From Brenneria bubanii (lineage in GTDB: Bacteria; Pseudomonadota; Gammaproteobacteria; Enterobacterales; Enterobacteriaceae), in the NCBI RefSeq assembly GCF_022378355.1, contig NZ_JAKMAJ010000009.1, forward strand, positions 1 through 64,000: a DNA stretch of 64,000 nt, read 5' to 3'. Of this stretch, positions 48,255 through 59,694 are shown piece by piece (position 1 is the first letter of the stretch; each line of letters begins with the position of its first letter). The notes below the pieces were generated by a model, which was not told the origin of the DNA, did not search any database, and saw nothing but the letters and a program-made list of their open reading frames with translations. A program made the translations under genes and the position numbers.

Positions 48255-51200
48255 GGTTCTTCGCCCTATTCATCCATCGACCGATTGCCACCACGCTGCT
48301 GACGCTGGCGATTGCCATCTGCGGCGTGCTCGGTTTCCGTCTGCTGCCGGTATCGCCGCTGCCGCAGGTGGACTTTCCGGTGATTTCGATCAGCGCCTCG
48401 CTGTCCGGCGCGTCGCCGGAAACCATGGCGTCCTCGGTTGCGACGCCGCTGGAGCGAGCGCTTGGCCGTATCGCGGGCGTCACGGAAATGACCTCCATGA
48501 GTTCGCTGGGCAGCACCCGCATTATTCTGGTGTTTAATCTCGACCGGGATATCAACGGCGCGGCGCGCGATGTGCAGTCCGCCATCAGCGCGGCGCAAAG
48601 CATGCTGCCGTCGGGCATGGCCAGCCGCCCGACCTACCGCAAAGTGAACCCTTCCGATGCCCCGATCATGATTCTGACGCTGACATCGGATACCTACGAT
48701 CAGGGGCAACTGTATGATTTCGCCTCGACCCGACTGGCGCAGAAAATATCCCAGATGGAAGGGGTGGGCGATGTTTCCGTCGGCGGCAGCTCGCTGCCGG
48801 CGGTACGCGTGGCGCTCAATCCGCAGGCGCTGTTTAATCAGGGCGTTTCGCTGGATGACGTCCGTCAGGCGATCGCGCAGGCCAATATCCGCCAACCGGT
48901 GGGCAATATTGAAAATGACCCGCAGCGCTGGCAGATAAAAACCAACGATGAGCTGAAGACGGCCGCCGCCTACCGACCGCTGATTATTCACTATAACAAC
49001 GGGGCGGCCGTGCGCTTGAGCGATGTCGCCACGGTGAAGGACGCGGTACAGGATGCGCGCAACGCCGGGATGACCAATGCCAAACCGGCGGTTCTGATCA
49101 TCATCCGGCGCGCGCCGGACGCCAATATCATCACCACCGTGGATGCCATCCGCGCGGCGTTGCCCGAACTGCACGCCAGCCTGCCCGCCGAGATCCAGCT
49201 TCATGTCGCCCAGGATCGTTCGCCGACGATCCGCGCTTCGCTGCAGGAAGTCGAGCACTCGCTGGTGATTGCCGTCGCGCTGGTCATTCTGGTGGTATTC
49301 CTGTTTCTGCGTTCAGGACGCGCGACCTTGATCCCGGCGGTGGCGGTGCCGGTTTCGCTGATCGGCACCTTTGCCGCCATGTATCTGTGCGGCTTTAGCC
49401 TGAATAACCTGTCGCTGATGGCGCTGACCATCGCCACCGGTTTTGTCGTCGATGACGCCATCGTGGTGTTGGAGAATATTGCCCGCCATCTCGAAGCCGG
49501 CATGAAACCCTTGCAGGCATCGTTGCAGGGGGTGCGGGAAGTGGGTTTCACCGTGCTGTCGATGAGTCTTTCTCTGGTGGCGGTGTTTATTCCTCTGCTG
49601 CTGATGGAAGGACTGCCGGGCAGATTATTCCGCGAGTTTGCCGTCACGCTATCGGTGGCGATTGGCATTTCACTGCTGATTTCGCTAACCCTGACGCCCA
49701 TGATGTGCGCCCGACTGCTACGCGCCACGCCGCAACGCAGCCTGCGGCGCAAACGCGGTTTTGGTCGCGTGCTGGTCGCATTGCAGCAATCCTACGGACG
49801 TTCCCTTAACTGGGTGCTAGACCACGCCCGCTGGCTGCTGGTGGTGTTGCTGGCGACCATCGCCCTCAATATCTGGCTGTATATCAGCATTCCCAAAACT
49901 TTTTTCCCCGAGCAGGATACCGGCAGGCTGATGGGATTTATTCAGGCTGACCAAAGCATCTCCTTTCAGGCGATGAAGCAGAAACTGCAAAACTTTATGA
50001 CCATCGTGGGCAGCGATCCGGCGGTGGATAACGTTACCGGCTTTACCGGCGGCTCGCGCACCAATAGCGGCTCAATGTTTGTGTCGCTTAAGCCGCTGTC
50101 CGAGCGTCAGGTCAGCGCCCAGCAGGTGATTAGCCGTTTACGCGCCAAACTGTCGAAAGAACCCGGCGCCAATCTGTTCTTGATGGCGGTGCAGGACATA
50201 CGCATCGGCGGGCGGGAGTCCAATGCCGGTTATCAGTACACGCTGTTGTCGGACGACCTCGGCGAGCTGCGCACCTGGGAGCCCAAAATTCGCGCGGCGC
50301 TGAGCAAACTGCCCGAACTGGCCGATATAAACTCCGATCAGCAGGATAAGGGCGCGGAGATGGCGCTGACTTACGATCGCGATGCGCTGGCCGCGCTTGG
50401 TCTCAGCGTGTCCACCGTCAATGCTCTGCTGAACAATGCCTTTGGCCAGCGCCAGATATCCACGATTTACCAGCCGTTAAACCAGTACAAGGTGGTGATG
50501 GAAGTGGATTCAGCCTATACGCAGGACGTCAGCGCGCTGCAAAAAATGTTCGTTATCAACAGCGCAGGAAAACCGATCCCGCTCTCTTACTTCGCCAGTT
50601 GGCGGCCGATCAACGCGCCGTTGTCGGTCAACCATCAGGGACTGTCCGCCGCCTCAACCCTCTCCTTTAATCTGCCGGAGGGGGCGACGCTTTCCGATGC
50701 CACCAACGCGATTGAAAGAACCATGACCTCGCTGGGAGTGCCGCCCTCGGTGCGCGGCCAGTTTTCAGGCACGGCGCAGGCTTTCCAGCAGTCGCAGTCG
50801 TCGCAGCTGATGCTGATTATGGCCGCGATTATTACGGTTTATATCGTGCTGGGGGTATTATATGAAAGCTATATCCATCCATTAACCATCCTCTCCACCC
50901 TGCCCTCCGCCGGGGTGGGCGCCTTGCTGGCGCTGGAGTGGTTTGGCGCGCCGTTTAGCCTGATCGCCCTGATTGGCATTATGCTATTGATCGGTATTGT
51001 TAAAAAGAATGCCATTATGATGGTGGACTTCGCCCTGTCGGCGCAGCGTGCCGGCGGACTCAGCGCCAGAGACGCCATATTCCAGGCCAGTCTGCTGCGC
51101 TTTCGCCCGATAATGATGACGACCCTGGCCGCGTTGTTCGGCGCCCTGCCGCTGGCGCTCAGCAGCGGCGACGGCGCGGAACTGCGTCAGCCGCTGGGGA

Positions 51201-51334
51201 TCACCATCGTCGGCGGGCTGGCGATGAGCCAATTACTGACGCTCTACACCACGCCGGTGGTCTACCTGTTTTTCGACAAGCTGCGCAACATGCGGCGGCG
51301 CCCGGCGTCGGAAGCGCGCGCGTCGCTACCCTGA
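48251..51334 (+). CDS. mdtC: RND multidrug efflux transporter MdtC
   Basis: The 1027-residue partner of MdtB begins with GTG inside the mdtB stop (GTGA). [44 protein letters not shown] and the proton-relay [17 protein letters not shown] are typical. MdtC is thought to be the drug-translocating subunit of the MdtB2C trimer, with MdtB supplying proton flow. It is separated from mdtD by 160 bp, so mdtD may have additional control. Confidence 0.96.
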   Translation: MRFFALFIHRPIATTLLTLAIAICGVLGFRLLPVSPLPQVDFPVISISASLSGASPETMASSVATPLERALGRIAGVTEMTSMSSLGSTRIILVFNLDRDINGAARDVQSAISAAQSMLPSGMASRPTYRKVNPSDAPIMILTLTSDTYDQGQLYDFASTRLAQKISQMEGVGDVSVGGSSLPAVRVALNPQALFNQGVSLDDVRQAIAQANIRQPVGNIENDPQRWQIKTNDELKTAAAYRPLIIHYNNGAAVRLSDVATVKDAVQDARNAGMTNAKPAVLIIIRRAPDANIITTVDAIRAALPELHASLPAEIQLHVAQDRSPTIRASLQEVEHSLVIAVALVILVVFLFLRSGRATLIPAVAVPVSLIGTFAAMYLCGFSLNNLSLMALTIATGFVVDDAIVVLENIARHLEAGMKPLQASLQGVREVGFTVLSMSLSLVAVFIPLLLMEGLPGRLFREFAVTLSVAIGISLLISLTLTPMMCARLLRATPQRSLRRKRGFGRVLVALQQSYGRSLNWVLDHARWLLVVLLATIALNIWLYISIPKTFFPEQDTGRLMGFIQADQSISFQAMKQKLQNFMTIVGSDPAVDNVTGFTGGSRTNSGSMFVSLKPLSERQVSAQQVISRLRAKLSKEPGANLFLMAVQDIRIGGRESNAGYQYTLLSDDLGELRTWEPKIRAALSKLPELADINSDQQDKGAEMALTYDRDALAALGLSVSTVNALLNNAFGQRQISTIYQPLNQYKVVMEVDSAYTQDVSALQKMFVINSAGKPIPLSYFASWRPINAPLSVNHQGLSAASTLSFNLPEGATLSDATNAIERTMTSLGVPPSVRGQFSGTAQAFQQSQSSQLMLIMAAIITVYIVLGVLYESYIHPLTILSTLPSAGVGALLALEWFGAPFSLIALIGIMLLIGIVKKNAIMMVDFALSAQRAGGLSARDAIFQASLLRFRPIMMTTLAALFGALPLALSSGDGAELRQPLGITIVGGLAMSQLLTLYTTPVVYLFFDKLRNMRRRPASEARASLP

Positions 51335-51494
51335 CGAATGCTTCATCGTCATCCGTCATGAAGAAAACATGTCACACCGAGGAAAGTTTCGTGCGCGAAA
51401 GTCGCCATATTGTTCCGTCAGCCCTTCAGGCGCCGAACGCTGTATTTAGCGGTTTTTTACTAAAAAACCACGCCAATCAGGAGCGCGCTGAATA

Positions 51495-52898
51495 ATGCAG
51501 ACTCAGCCCGCTTCCGTCCGCTGGCAACTGTGGATCGTCGCCTTTGGCTTCTTTATGCAAACGCTGGACACCACCATTGTAAATACGGCCTTGCCCTCAA
51601 TGGCCGCCAGCCTGAACGAAAACCCGCTGCATATGCACTCCGTGATAGTGTCTTATGTATTGACGGTCGCCATTATGCTGCCCGCCAGCGGATGGCTGGC
51701 GGATCGTCTCGGCGTCAAAAACATCTTTTTTTCCGCGATCCTGCTGTTCACGCTGGGCTCGCTGCTGTGCGCCCGTTCGCAAACGCTGAATGAGCTACTG
51801 CTGGCCCGTGTGGTGCAGGGCATCGGCGGCGCCATGATGGTGCCGGTCGGCCGCCTGACGGTGATGAAAATCGTGCCGCGCGATCAATATATGGCCGCCA
51901 TGACGTTCGTCACGCTGCCGGGACAAATTGGCCCGTTGATGGGGCCGGCGCTTGGCGGTTTTCTGGTCGAATACGCCAGCTGGCACTGGATTTTCCTTAT
52001 CAATTTACCGGTGGGCATTGCCGGCGCGGTAGCCACCTGGCTGCTGATGCCCAATTACACCATGCAGACCCAAGGTTTCGATATTCGCGGCTTTTTGTGG
52101 CTCGCCGTCGCCATGGCCACCCTGACGCTGGCGCTGGACGGGCACAATAATCTCGGGATTTCGCCCATGGCGATTGTTGCGCTAATCGCCGTCGGGCTGA
52201 TTTCCCTGCTGAGCTATTGGCTGTATGCCCGCCAAAACCCGCGAGCGCTGTTCAACCTGAAGCTGTTTAAGACCCCAACCTTCTCCATCGGCCTGAACGG
52301 CGGTTTTCTGGCGCGCATCGGCAGCGGCATGCTGCCTTTTATGACGCCGCTATTCTTGCAGCTAGGGATGGGATTCTCGCCGTTCCATGCCGGACTGATG
52401 ATGATTCCCATGGTGCTGGGCAATATGGGGATCAAGCGGGTCGTGGTGCGCATCGTCAACCGCTTCGGCTACCGCCGGGTGCTGATTGCCTCAACCCTGC
52501 TGCTGGCGCTGGTTGTCCTGCTCTTCGCGCTGGTGGCGATGATGAATTGGGTCTGGCTGATACCCGTGGTGCTGTTTTTTCTCGGTTCAGTGAACGCCAT
52601 GCGATTCTCCGCCATGAATACCCTGACGCTGAAAGATCTTCCCGATACCCTCGCCAGCGGCGGCAATAGTTTGCTGTCGATGAGCATGCAACTGTCCATG
52701 AGCCTGGGCGTCAGCATCGCCGGGATATTGCTGGGCATATTTTCCCGCCATCACCTGATGACGGAACCTGCGGAAACCCACAGCGTGTTTATTTATATCT
52801 ATCTCAGTATGGCGATTATTATCGCCTTGCCGGCGTTGATTTTTAACCGCGTCCCGCCGGATACCGTTAAACAGTCGACGCTTCCCCGTCGGTCATGA
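51495..52898 (+). CDS. mdtD: MFS transporter MdtD (DHA2 family)
   Basis: The 467-residue protein has about 14 membrane segments and the DHA2 pattern: [19 protein letters not shown] in segment one, [14 protein letters not shown] in the 2-3 loop, and a motif-C segment with [32 protein letters not shown]. In E. coli MdtD is encoded in the mdtABCD-baeSR operon but has no firm drug phenotype and has been linked to citrate and iron export. It ends 7 bp before the baeS start. Confidence 0.93.
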   Translation: MQTQPASVRWQLWIVAFGFFMQTLDTTIVNTALPSMAASLNENPLHMHSVIVSYVLTVAIMLPASGWLADRLGVKNIFFSAILLFTLGSLLCARSQTLNELLLARVVQGIGGAMMVPVGRLTVMKIVPRDQYMAAMTFVTLPGQIGPLMGPALGGFLVEYASWHWIFLINLPVGIAGAVATWLLMPNYTMQTQGFDIRGFLWLAVAMATLTLALDGHNNLGISPMAIVALIAVGLISLLSYWLYARQNPRALFNLKLFKTPTFSIGLNGGFLARIGSGMLPFMTPLFLQLGMGFSPFHAGLMMIPMVLGNMGIKRVVVRIVNRFGYRRVLIASTLLLALVVLLFALVAMMNWVWLIPVVLFFLGSVNAMRFSAMNTLTLKDLPDTLASGGNSLLSMSMQLSMSLGVSIAGILLGIFSRHHLMTEPAETHSVFIYIYLSMAIIIALPALIFNRVPPDTVKQSTLPRRS

Positions 52899-52905
52899 GG
52901 TGACT

Positions 52906-54291
52906 ATGAGATTCGGCATCACCGCTAAACTGTTCTTTGCGATTTTCGCCACCTGCATGCTGGTGCTGGTCACCATGCACTGGGGCGTTCGCGTCAGCTT
53001 TGAGCGCGGATTCATCGACTACATTAAACGCGGCAACGAACAACGGGTAGTGCAACTGCGCGACACGCTGGCGGAGCAATACCAGCAGCACGGCGACTGG
53101 TCATTCCTGCACAACAATGAACGTATGATCTCCAAGATATTGCATTCAATGGAGCAGAATAGCGAAGATGGCGCCAACAATGCCCTGCAAGGCTGGCGCG
53201 TTCGTCTTTGGGTGCTGGACGCCGATAATAACATCCTGTTCGGCCCCCCGCAGTCGCTGCCGAAAGAAGGCATACGGCAAGCCATTCGTGTTAAAGACCA
53301 GACGGTTGGCTGGGTCGTGGCGCCGCCTGCCGAGCGTCTGACGCGTAACGCCGATATCAACTTTGATCGGCAGCAACAGCGAACCAGTTGGCTTATCGTG
53401 GCGCTGTCCACCCTGCTGGCGATCCTTGCCACCTGGCTGACCTCGCGTGGTCTGCTGGCGCCGGTTAAACGGCTGGTCAACGGTATACACCATTTGGCGG
53501 CGGGCGATTTCAGCACGCGCGTTACCGCCACCACCAATGATGAGTTGGGTCGGCTGGCGCAGGACTTTAACCAGCTCGCCGGCGCATTGGAAAAAAACGA
53601 ACAGTCCCGCCGCGCATTTATGGCGGACATTTCCCATGAGCTGCGCACGCCGCTGGCGGTGCTGCGCGGCGAGCTGGAAGCGCTGCAGGACGGCGTCCGC
53701 CAGCCTAACGCCGGTTCGCTGCAGTCGTTGCAATCGGAAGTGACAACCTTAACCAAGCTGGTGGACGACCTTCATCAGCTGTCGTTGTCCGACCGGGGAA
53801 CGCTAACCTATCGCAAGAACGCGGTGGATGTCGTACAGCTGTTGCATATCGCCATCGCCGCCTTCAATGAACGCTACCGCAAAAAACAGATCGCGCTGAG
53901 TGCGGATTTTCCGGCTCAGGCCAGCACCTTCGGCGATCCGGATCGTCTGATCCAGCTGTTCAACAATCTGTTGGAAAACAGCCTACGTTACACCGACGAG
54001 CACGGGAAGCTGGAAATACGCGCCGCGCCCCGCCAGAAACGCCTGGTGATAACCTGGCAAGACAGCGCTCCCGGCGTGACGGATGAGCAGCTTACATTGA
54101 TATTTGAGCGTTTTTATCGGGCGGAAAGCTCGCGTAATCGCGCCAGCGGCGGCTCGGGACTGGGGCTGGCCATTTGCATCAATATCGTTGAGGCGCATGG
54201 CGGACGGCTGTATGCTGATCACTCCCCCTTGGGGGGTCTGCTGATTACCATCGAGCTTCCCTTACATTCGCCGGATAGAAGCCCACCATGA
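52906..54291 (+). CDS. baeS: Envelope-stress sensor histidine kinase BaeS
   Basis: The 461-residue inner-membrane kinase has a membrane segment at 6-28, a periplasmic sensor of about 130 residues, a second segment at about 162-182, a HAMP region ([32 protein letters not shown]), the dimerisation box [13 protein letters not shown] with His244 as the phosphorylated residue, and the ATPase N and G boxes ([25 protein letters not shown]). Start: ATG at 52906 with GAGGTG before it. It overlaps baeR by ATGA. It senses envelope damage, indole and flavonoid-type compounds in E. coli. Confidence 0.95.
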   Translation: MRFGITAKLFFAIFATCMLVLVTMHWGVRVSFERGFIDYIKRGNEQRVVQLRDTLAEQYQQHGDWSFLHNNERMISKILHSMEQNSEDGANNALQGWRVRLWVLDADNNILFGPPQSLPKEGIRQAIRVKDQTVGWVVAPPAERLTRNADINFDRQQQRTSWLIVALSTLLAILATWLTSRGLLAPVKRLVNGIHHLAAGDFSTRVTATTNDELGRLAQDFNQLAGALEKNEQSRRAFMADISHELRTPLAVLRGELEALQDGVRQPNAGSLQSLQSEVTTLTKLVDDLHQLSLSDRGTLTYRKNAVDVVQLLHIAIAAFNERYRKKQIALSADFPAQASTFGDPDRLIQLFNNLLENSLRYTDEHGKLEIRAAPRQKRLVITWQDSAPGVTDEQLTLIFERFYRAESSRNRASGGSGLGLAICINIVEAHGGRLYADHSPLGGLLITIELPLHSPDRSPP

Positions 54292-55028
54292 CTGAACCTG
54301 AAATGATGATAACCGACCCTGCTTTGGCTAATGCATTACCGGTGCTGATCGTTGAAGATGAACCTAAACTCGGACAATTGTTGATCGATTATCTCCAGGC
54401 CGCCGGTTATCAAACCCACTGGATCAGCAACGGCAACGATGTGATCGACTGGGTCAAGGAAAATACGCCGGCGTTGATTCTGCTGGATTTGATGCTGCCG
54501 GGCCTCGACGGGTTGACGCTGTGCCGCAACATTCGCCAGTTTTCCAACGTCCCCATCATTATGGTCACCGCCCGCAGCGAAGAAATCGATCGCCTGCTGG
54601 GGCTGGAGATCGGCGCGGACGATTATATCTGCAAACCCTTCAGCCCACGGGAAGTCGTGGTGCGGGTAAGAACGCTGCTGCGCCGCTGCGGCTGGTTGTC
54701 GGAGGCCCAAAAGCCGACGGATAAATCCGCCTTGTTGATTGATAAAAGCAGCTTTCAGGCCAGCTATCTGGGGCAAAATCTCGACCTGACGCCGGCCGAA
54801 CTGCGGCTGCTTAAAACACTGTCCACGCAACCGGGCAAAGTGTTTTCGCGCGAAGAGCTGCTGGACAAACTGTATGACGACTATCGCGTCGTCACCGATC
54901 GCACCATCGATAGCCATATCAAGAACCTGCGCCGGAAACTGGAACAGCTGGACGGAGAAACCTCTTTTATCCGTACGGTTTACGGTATGGGGTATCGCTG
55001 GGAGGCCGAGCCCTGCGAGCTGGTGTAG
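54288..55028 (+). CDS. baeR: Response regulator BaeR
   Basis: The 246-residue OmpR-family regulator receives phosphate from BaeS. The receiver domain holds the acidic pair in [13 protein letters not shown], Asp67 in [13 protein letters not shown] as the acceptor, the conserved Thr in IMVTAR and Lys in CKPFSPRE. The winged-helix C-terminal half has [12 protein letters not shown] and [15 protein letters not shown] and ends with the [11 protein letters not shown] common in this group. It activates mdtABCD in E. coli. A hairpin follows. Confidence 0.96.
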   Translation: MTEPEMMITDPALANALPVLIVEDEPKLGQLLIDYLQAAGYQTHWISNGNDVIDWVKENTPALILLDLMLPGLDGLTLCRNIRQFSNVPIIMVTARSEEIDRLLGLEIGADDYICKPFSPREVVVRVRTLLRRCGWLSEAQKPTDKSALLIDKSSFQASYLGQNLDLTPAELRLLKTLSTQPGKVFSREELLDKLYDDYRVVTDRTIDSHIKNLRRKLEQLDGETSFIRTVYGMGYRWEAEPCELV

Positions 55029-55049
55029 CCTGGCCGGCGGCGTAAAAAT

Positions 55050-55080
55050 GCCTATCGCCGCTGCCCTCAGGGCGATAGGC
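55050..55080 (+). terminator. Hairpin at the end of the mdt-bae operon
   Basis: GCCTATCGCC (55050-55059) pairs with GGCGATAGGC (55071-55080), an 11-nt loop, 21 bp after baeR. There is no T-run. Confidence 0.55.
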
Positions 55081-55328
55081 TGACTATCGGCAAGTTCATC
55101 GCCTTCGTCCTGAGGGCAAAATTCAATATGCATAAGGGCGATTCCCCCCTTGCCGGCATGCTGTTCTTCCCTTTCGCGCCCTTGGCTGGCTAACGTTAGA
55201 GAAAGCGTGATGCCCCACGACTCCACGTCAAAAAATCTGTCCGACTTAGTGAAATATTTATCATTTTTTCTTTATTTCAAGCTGCTAGGCTTACAAACCA
55301 GCAATCGTTATTGATAGAGAGAGGCGCA

Positions 55329-56291
55329 ATGTCAGGTTTAGTGGATGGCCAGTGGGTTAACGGCGATGTCGCCGCTGAAGAAATCAAGAATGGAGCGTTC
55401 CACCGACAGGAAACCAGGTTCCGTCAGACCGAGATTATCGCCGAACCCGGCCGTTATCAGCTGTTTGTCTCCTACCTGTGCCCCTGGGCTTCCCGCACCC
55501 TGATCTTTCGCAAGCTGAAAGGGTTGGAAAACATTATCCGCCTTTCCATCGCCGAGCCCCGTATCGGCGACGGCGGCTGGACGTTCAGCACGCCACAGGA
55601 CGCGGGCGAGCAGGTTGGTCCAATCCATTTTCTGCATCAGCTGTATAGCGCCAGCGATAAACACTACACCGGCAAGGTGTCGGTGCCGGTATTATGGGAC
55701 CGGCGGGAAGGGCGTATTGTTAACAATGAATCGGCGGATATTATCCGTATCCTTAACGATAGCTTTGATGCGCTGAGCGGCAATACGCTCGATTTTTATC
55801 CGCCCGCGCTACGCGGCCATATCGACCGCTGGAACCAAATCATTTACGACGGCATCAACAACGGCGTCTACAAAACCGGCTTTGCCAAAACGCAGGCGAG
55901 CTATGACCTGGCCGTCACCACCCTGTTTTCCACGCTGGATAAGGTAGAGGCGCATCTGGCGACGCGGCGCTATATCGCCGGCGACAGGCTAACGGAGGCC
56001 GACTGGCGCCTGTTCGTTACGCTGGTGCGGTTTGACGTCGCCTACCATGGCGTCTTCAAGTGCAATATCCGCCGCATCGAAGATTACCCCAGCCTGTCGA
56101 ACTACCTGCGCGAGCTGTATCAATGGCCGGGAGTGAAAGAGACCGTCAATATCGCGCACATCAAGGCCGGCTACTACGGCATCAGGTGGCTGAATCCGAC
56201 CGGCATCGTGCCCTTGGGTCCGCTGGCGGACTTCGAACGTCCGCACGATCGGCACCGGCTTGAGGCGGCGCCGGTGGCGGTCAAACGCTGA
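55329..56291 (+). CDS. yqjG: Glutathionyl-hydroquinone reductase (Xi-class GST, YqjG-like)
   Basis: The 320-residue cytoplasmic protein resembles E. coli YqjG. The catalytic Cys is Cys51 in SYLCPWASRTLIFRKLKGLE, followed by VPVLWDRREGRIVNNESADIIRILN of the thioredoxin fold and a C-terminal helical domain with INNGVYKTGFA, RYIAGDRLTEADWRLFVTLVRFD and HIKAGYYG. Xi-class enzymes use glutathione to reduce glutathionyl-hydroquinones. The ATG at 55329 after GAGG is preferred to one six codons earlier. It is monocistronic. Confidence 0.88.
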   Translation: MSGLVDGQWVNGDVAAEEIKNGAFHRQETRFRQTEIIAEPGRYQLFVSYLCPWASRTLIFRKLKGLENIIRLSIAEPRIGDGGWTFSTPQDAGEQVGPIHFLHQLYSASDKHYTGKVSVPVLWDRREGRIVNNESADIIRILNDSFDALSGNTLDFYPPALRGHIDRWNQIIYDGINNGVYKTGFAKTQASYDLAVTTLFSTLDKVEAHLATRRYIAGDRLTEADWRLFVTLVRFDVAYHGVFKCNIRRIEDYPSLSNYLRELYQWPGVKETVNIAHIKAGYYGIRWLNPTGIVPLGPLADFERPHDRHRLEAAPVAVKR

Positions 56292-56440
56292 TCGGTCCGC
56301 GCGATCACGCATAGCCAGCGCTAATAGGCCTACTTTTTGTAGGTCGTCTGCTGCTTTTTTCATGGATAAGCGCTAGAATCCCCGCCTTTACTGCTCCCAG
56401 CGGGGAGCGGCCTGACTTGTGATCAGAATCGAGAGACATC

Positions 56441-57805
56441 ATGTTTAAACCGGAACTCCTTTCTCCGGCCGGAACGCTGAAAAATATGCGTTACGCCTTT
56501 GCCTATGGCGCGGATGCGATTTATGCCGGCCAGCCTCGTTACAGCCTGCGGGTGCGTAATAACGAATTCAACCATCAGACGCTGGCGCAGGCCATCAATG
56601 AAGCCCACGAACTGGGTAAAAGATTCTATGTGGTGGTGAATATCGCACCGCATAACGCCAAGCTGAAAACCTTCCTGCGCGATCTGCAACCGGTGGTTGA
56701 AATGGGGCCGGATGCGCTGATCATGTCCGATCCCGGACTGATTATGCTGGTTCGGGAAAACTTCCCGCAGATGCCGATCCACCTCTCCGTGCAGGCGAAT
56801 GCGGTTAACTGGGCGACGGTGAAATTCTGGCAACAGATGGGGTTGAGCCGCGTCATTCTTTCCCGCGAGCTGTCGCTGGAAGAGATTGCCGAAATCCGCA
56901 GTAAAGTGCCGGAGATGGAACTGGAAATTTTCGTACACGGCGCGCTCTGCATGGCCTACTCCGGCCGCTGCCTGCTGTCCGGCTACATCAATAAGCGCGA
57001 TCCGAATCAGGGCACCTGCACCAACGCCTGCCGCTGGGAATACAAGGTGCAGGAAGGGAAAGAGGACGAGGTCGGCAATATCGTTCATCAGCATGAACCT
57101 ATCGCGGTAAAAAATGTTGAGCCGGCGCTGGGCATCGGCGCGCCGACCGATAAAGTCTTTATGCTGGAAGAGAACCAACGCCCCGGCGAATACATGAGCG
57201 CGTTTGAAGACGAACACGGCACCTACATCATGAACTCGCGCGATCTGCGCGCCATTCAGCATGTGGAACGACTGACGCAGATGCAGGTCCACTCGCTGAA
57301 AATCGAAGGCCGCACCAAGTCATTCTACTATTGCGCCCGCACCGCACAGGTCTACCGTCGCGCCATTGACGACGCCGCGGCCGGCAAACCCTTTGATCCA
57401 ACCCTGTTGGAAACGCTGGAAGGACTGGCTCACCGCGGTTATACCGAAGGTTTCCTGCGTCGTCACGTGCATGAGGATTACCAGAACTACGATTATGGCT
57501 ATTCGGTCTCCGACCGACAGCAGTTTGTCGGCGAATTCACCGGCGCTCGGCGCGATGGTCTGGCGGAAGTCGCGGTGAAAAACAAGTTCTCCTGCGGCGA
57601 TAGCGTGGAAATGATGACGCCCAAAGGCAATGTTCAATTTACCATTGAGGCGATTCAAAACGCCAAAGGGCACGCGACCGATGTCGCGCCGGGCAATGGA
57701 CATACCGTCTATCTGCCGGTGCCGGAGGAAATTGATCTGGAATATGCACTGCTATTGCGTAATCTGCCGGGCGCCACCACGACCCGCAATCCAAACGCGC
57801 AATGA
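56441..57805 (+). CDS. trhP: tRNA uridine hydroxylation protein TrhP (YegQ, U32 family)
   Basis: The 454-residue cytoplasmic protein of the peptidase U32 family is collinear with E. coli YegQ. The N-terminal ELLSPAGTLKNMRYAFAYGADAIYAG and the cysteine-rich segment FVHGALCMAYSGRCLLSGYI followed by GTCTNACRW are likely Fe-S ligands, and the C-terminal U32 beta domain is complete. With prephenate-derived cofactors TrhP makes 5-hydroxyuridine at tRNA position 34. The small RNA gene cyaR follows 140 bp downstream, the same order as in E. coli. Confidence 0.94.
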   Translation: MFKPELLSPAGTLKNMRYAFAYGADAIYAGQPRYSLRVRNNEFNHQTLAQAINEAHELGKRFYVVVNIAPHNAKLKTFLRDLQPVVEMGPDALIMSDPGLIMLVRENFPQMPIHLSVQANAVNWATVKFWQQMGLSRVILSRELSLEEIAEIRSKVPEMELEIFVHGALCMAYSGRCLLSGYINKRDPNQGTCTNACRWEYKVQEGKEDEVGNIVHQHEPIAVKNVEPALGIGAPTDKVFMLEENQRPGEYMSAFEDEHGTYIMNSRDLRAIQHVERLTQMQVHSLKIEGRTKSFYYCARTAQVYRRAIDDAAAGKPFDPTLLETLEGLAHRGYTEGFLRRHVHEDYQNYDYGYSVSDRQQFVGEFTGARRDGLAEVAVKNKFSCGDSVEMMTPKGNVQFTIEAIQNAKGHATDVAPGNGHTVYLPVPEEIDLEYALLLRNLPGATTTRNPNAQ

Positions 57806-57896
57806 TCCCGACGGCGTATCCGCGTCCGGTTGCGGGCCGAAGCCGGCAACCGGAAAAACAGGATATAAACACAAAGATCGGGTGTTTAGGCAAATA

Positions 57897-57939
57897 TTAG
57901 AATCAGATCACATCAATGACTGCGCCTAGCAGTTAGTAT
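57897..57939 (+). promoter_or_regulatory. CRP-dependent promoter of cyaR
   Basis: TTAGA-ATCAGA-TCACA (57897-57912) is a CRP-like site with a perfect right half. Its centre is exactly 41.5 bp before the predicted RNA start at 57946, the class II position. A -10 box TAGTAT sits at 57934-57939. Confidence 0.7.
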
Positions 57940-57945
57940 TGTGGC

Positions 57946-58042
57946 GCTGAGAAAATATAGAACAAAAAATAAGCGTAGTGATACTACTAGGAACCACCTC
58001 CTTGGCCAGCTCAATCTCCCTTGAGCTGGCTTTTCTTTTTTT
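57946..58042 (+). ncRNA. cyaR: CyaR small RNA
   Basis: This Hfq-binding sRNA lies between trhP (yegQ) and yegS as in E. coli. It starts GCTGAGAAAAT like E. coli CyaR (GCUGAAAAAC), carries the conserved AGGAACCACCTCCTT, whose CACCUCC segment pairs with ribosome-binding sites of targets such as ompX, nadE and luxS, and ends with a hairpin (GCCAGCTCAA-TCTCCC-TTGAGCTGGC) and a T-rich tail. The 5' portion (57955-57985) differs from E. coli and is longer by some bases. A CRP site upstream fits cAMP-dependent control. Confidence 0.88.
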
Positions 58043-58302
58043 ATCGTTGCCTCAACCGCCCCGCCATCCCGTAATGACTCGCCGTTGCTGAACATTTTGT
58101 ATAGCCTGTGATTTCAAGAACCGACGTTACTGACTAATTGTTTTTACTGACTAATTATATTTACTGGCTATGATTAGAAGACGATTGCCTACAGCACTTG
58201 ACGGATTGCCGATAAAATCGGTTATTGATTGTAAGGTTCGCCTGTCATAGTGGGTTTACCATTATCTTTATCTAATCTGAAACACCGAATTGGGAGACAT
58301 TC

Positions 58303-59202
58303 ATGGGCCAACCCCCAGCCACTCTGCTCATTCTTAATGGGAAAAATACCGGTAATGATCAGCTCCGTGATGCCATTGGCGAGTCGCGTAAGGATGGCCA
58401 TACGCTGCATGTCAGGGTTACCTGGGAATTCGGCGACGCGCGTCGTTATGTGGAAGAAGCCGTCCGGCTGAAAGTCGATAATGTCATCGCCGCCGGGGGC
58501 GACGGCACCATCAATGAAGTCGCCGGCGCGCTGGCGGAGCAATCCGAGGCGGTACGGCCCTGCATGGGGATCATCCCGCTGGGAACGGCGAACGACTTCG
58601 CCACCAGTTGTCAGATTCCCGTTGATATGAATAACGCGCTGGCGTTGGCGCTCAAGGGCCGGGCGACAGCCATTGATTTAGCCAAGGTGAATAACGAACA
58701 GTATTTCATCAATATGGCGACGGGTGGATTCGCCACCCGCATCACCACGGAAACCCCGGCTAAAATGAAAGCGGCGCTGGGGGGCGCATCCTATGTGCTC
58801 AACGCGCTATTGCGCATGGATATGCTGCAATCCGAACGTTGCGAAATTCGTGGCCCGGATTTTAACTGGTCGGGCGATACCTGGGTTGTTGCGATAGGCA
58901 ACGGACGCCAGGCCGGCGGCGGTCAGCAGCTGTGTCCGGAGGCGCTGGTGAATGACGGGCAGTTGGAGCTGAGTATCCTGTCGGCGCAGGAGTTGCTGCC
59001 CAACATGCTACAAGCGTGGTTTACCGGTACTGAAAACCCCAACATGATTTCGACCACTCTGCCCTGGTTAGAAATTACCGCGCCGAATGACATGACCTTT
59101 AATCTGGATGGCGAACCCTTTAAAGCCAAACGGTTTCTGATTGAAGTGCTTCCGGCGGCCATTCATTGCCGCCTGCCGCCGCAGTGTCCGTTACTGGGAT
59201 GA
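58303..59202 (+). CDS. yegS: Lipid kinase YegS
   Basis: The 299-residue diacylglycerol-kinase-fold enzyme has ATP-binding [15 protein letters not shown] at about 65-79, [14 protein letters not shown], and the lid-domain [13 protein letters not shown]. YegS phosphorylates phosphatidylglycerol or related lipids in vitro; its physiological substrate is uncertain. TTGGGAGACATTC precedes the ATG. It lies after cyaR, as in E. coli. Confidence 0.93.
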   Translation: MGQPPATLLILNGKNTGNDQLRDAIGESRKDGHTLHVRVTWEFGDARRYVEEAVRLKVDNVIAAGGDGTINEVAGALAEQSEAVRPCMGIIPLGTANDFATSCQIPVDMNNALALALKGRATAIDLAKVNNEQYFINMATGGFATRITTETPAKMKAALGGASYVLNALLRMDMLQSERCEIRGPDFNWSGDTWVVAIGNGRQAGGGQQLCPEALVNDGQLELSILSAQELLPNMLQAWFTGTENPNMISTTLPWLEITAPNDMTFNLDGEPFKAKRFLIEVLPAAIHCRLPPQCPLLG

Positions 59203-59205
59203 TTG

Positions 59206-59223
59206 GGCCGGCATCAGCCGGCC
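59206..59223. terminator. Hairpin between yegS and psiE
   Basis: GGCCGGC-ATCA-GCCGGCC is a perfect 7-bp stem with a tetraloop between converging genes, directly after the yegS stop. It has little T-tract on either side. Confidence 0.55.
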
Positions 59224-59286
59224 TCTGGCTTCATATACGGCGTTTCCCTTTGCCCCGACGAAGCGCCGGGGCAGTCGGCACAGAGA

Positions 59287-59694
59287 TTATTCCCGCTTCA
59301 GACGATTACTGTTCGCCAGATACAGCGTAATCACCAGCAGCAAAATAGCGGCGGCATAAATCAGCGTATCGAACGGATTTTTGTGATCGACGATAATCAG
59401 CCGGATCATCGCGGTAATGCCGATATAGATGAAGTAGCGCAACGGAAAATGATATCCCGACTGAAAATACTTCACGATCAAGGCGATAAACTCAAAATAT
59501 AGAAAATAGATCACAATACTTTCAATCAGCTGGTAGGACGAATCTTTCTCATTGGCAATCAGCAACACCTGCGCCAGATGGTAGGTTTCTTTACCCAGAA
59601 AAATAACCAGAATGATAGCCAATATCAGCAATCCAATATTGAGTATCGTCTGGAGTCCTTTTGAAACCATCATGCTACGTGTTGAACCCGCCAT
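59287..59694 (-). CDS. psiE: Phosphate-starvation-inducible membrane protein PsiE
   Basis: The 135-residue protein has four membrane segments and the characteristic VVFLGKE-like ([16 protein letters not shown]), [43 protein letters not shown] stretch, ending NSNRLKRE as in E. coli PsiE. In E. coli its gene responds to phosphate starvation and CRP; its function is unknown. The ATG at 59694 follows GGGAG; a GTG two codons upstream is less likely. The gene is convergent with yegS. Confidence 0.93.
   Translation of the reverse strand: MAGSTRSMMVSKGLQTILNIGLLILAIILVIFLGKETYHLAQVLLIANEKDSSYQLIESIVIYFLYFEFIALIVKYFQSGYHFPLRYFIYIGITAMIRLIIVDHKNPFDTLIYAAAILLLVITLYLANSNRLKRE

Noticed and set aside
48266-49258. 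330-codon frame antisense to mdtC
   Set aside because: Low-complexity His/Arg/Gln-rich translation typical of the reverse strand of an RND pump gene.
54336-55226. 296-codon frame antisense to baeR
   Set aside because: Overlaps a conserved response regulator and has no domain signature.
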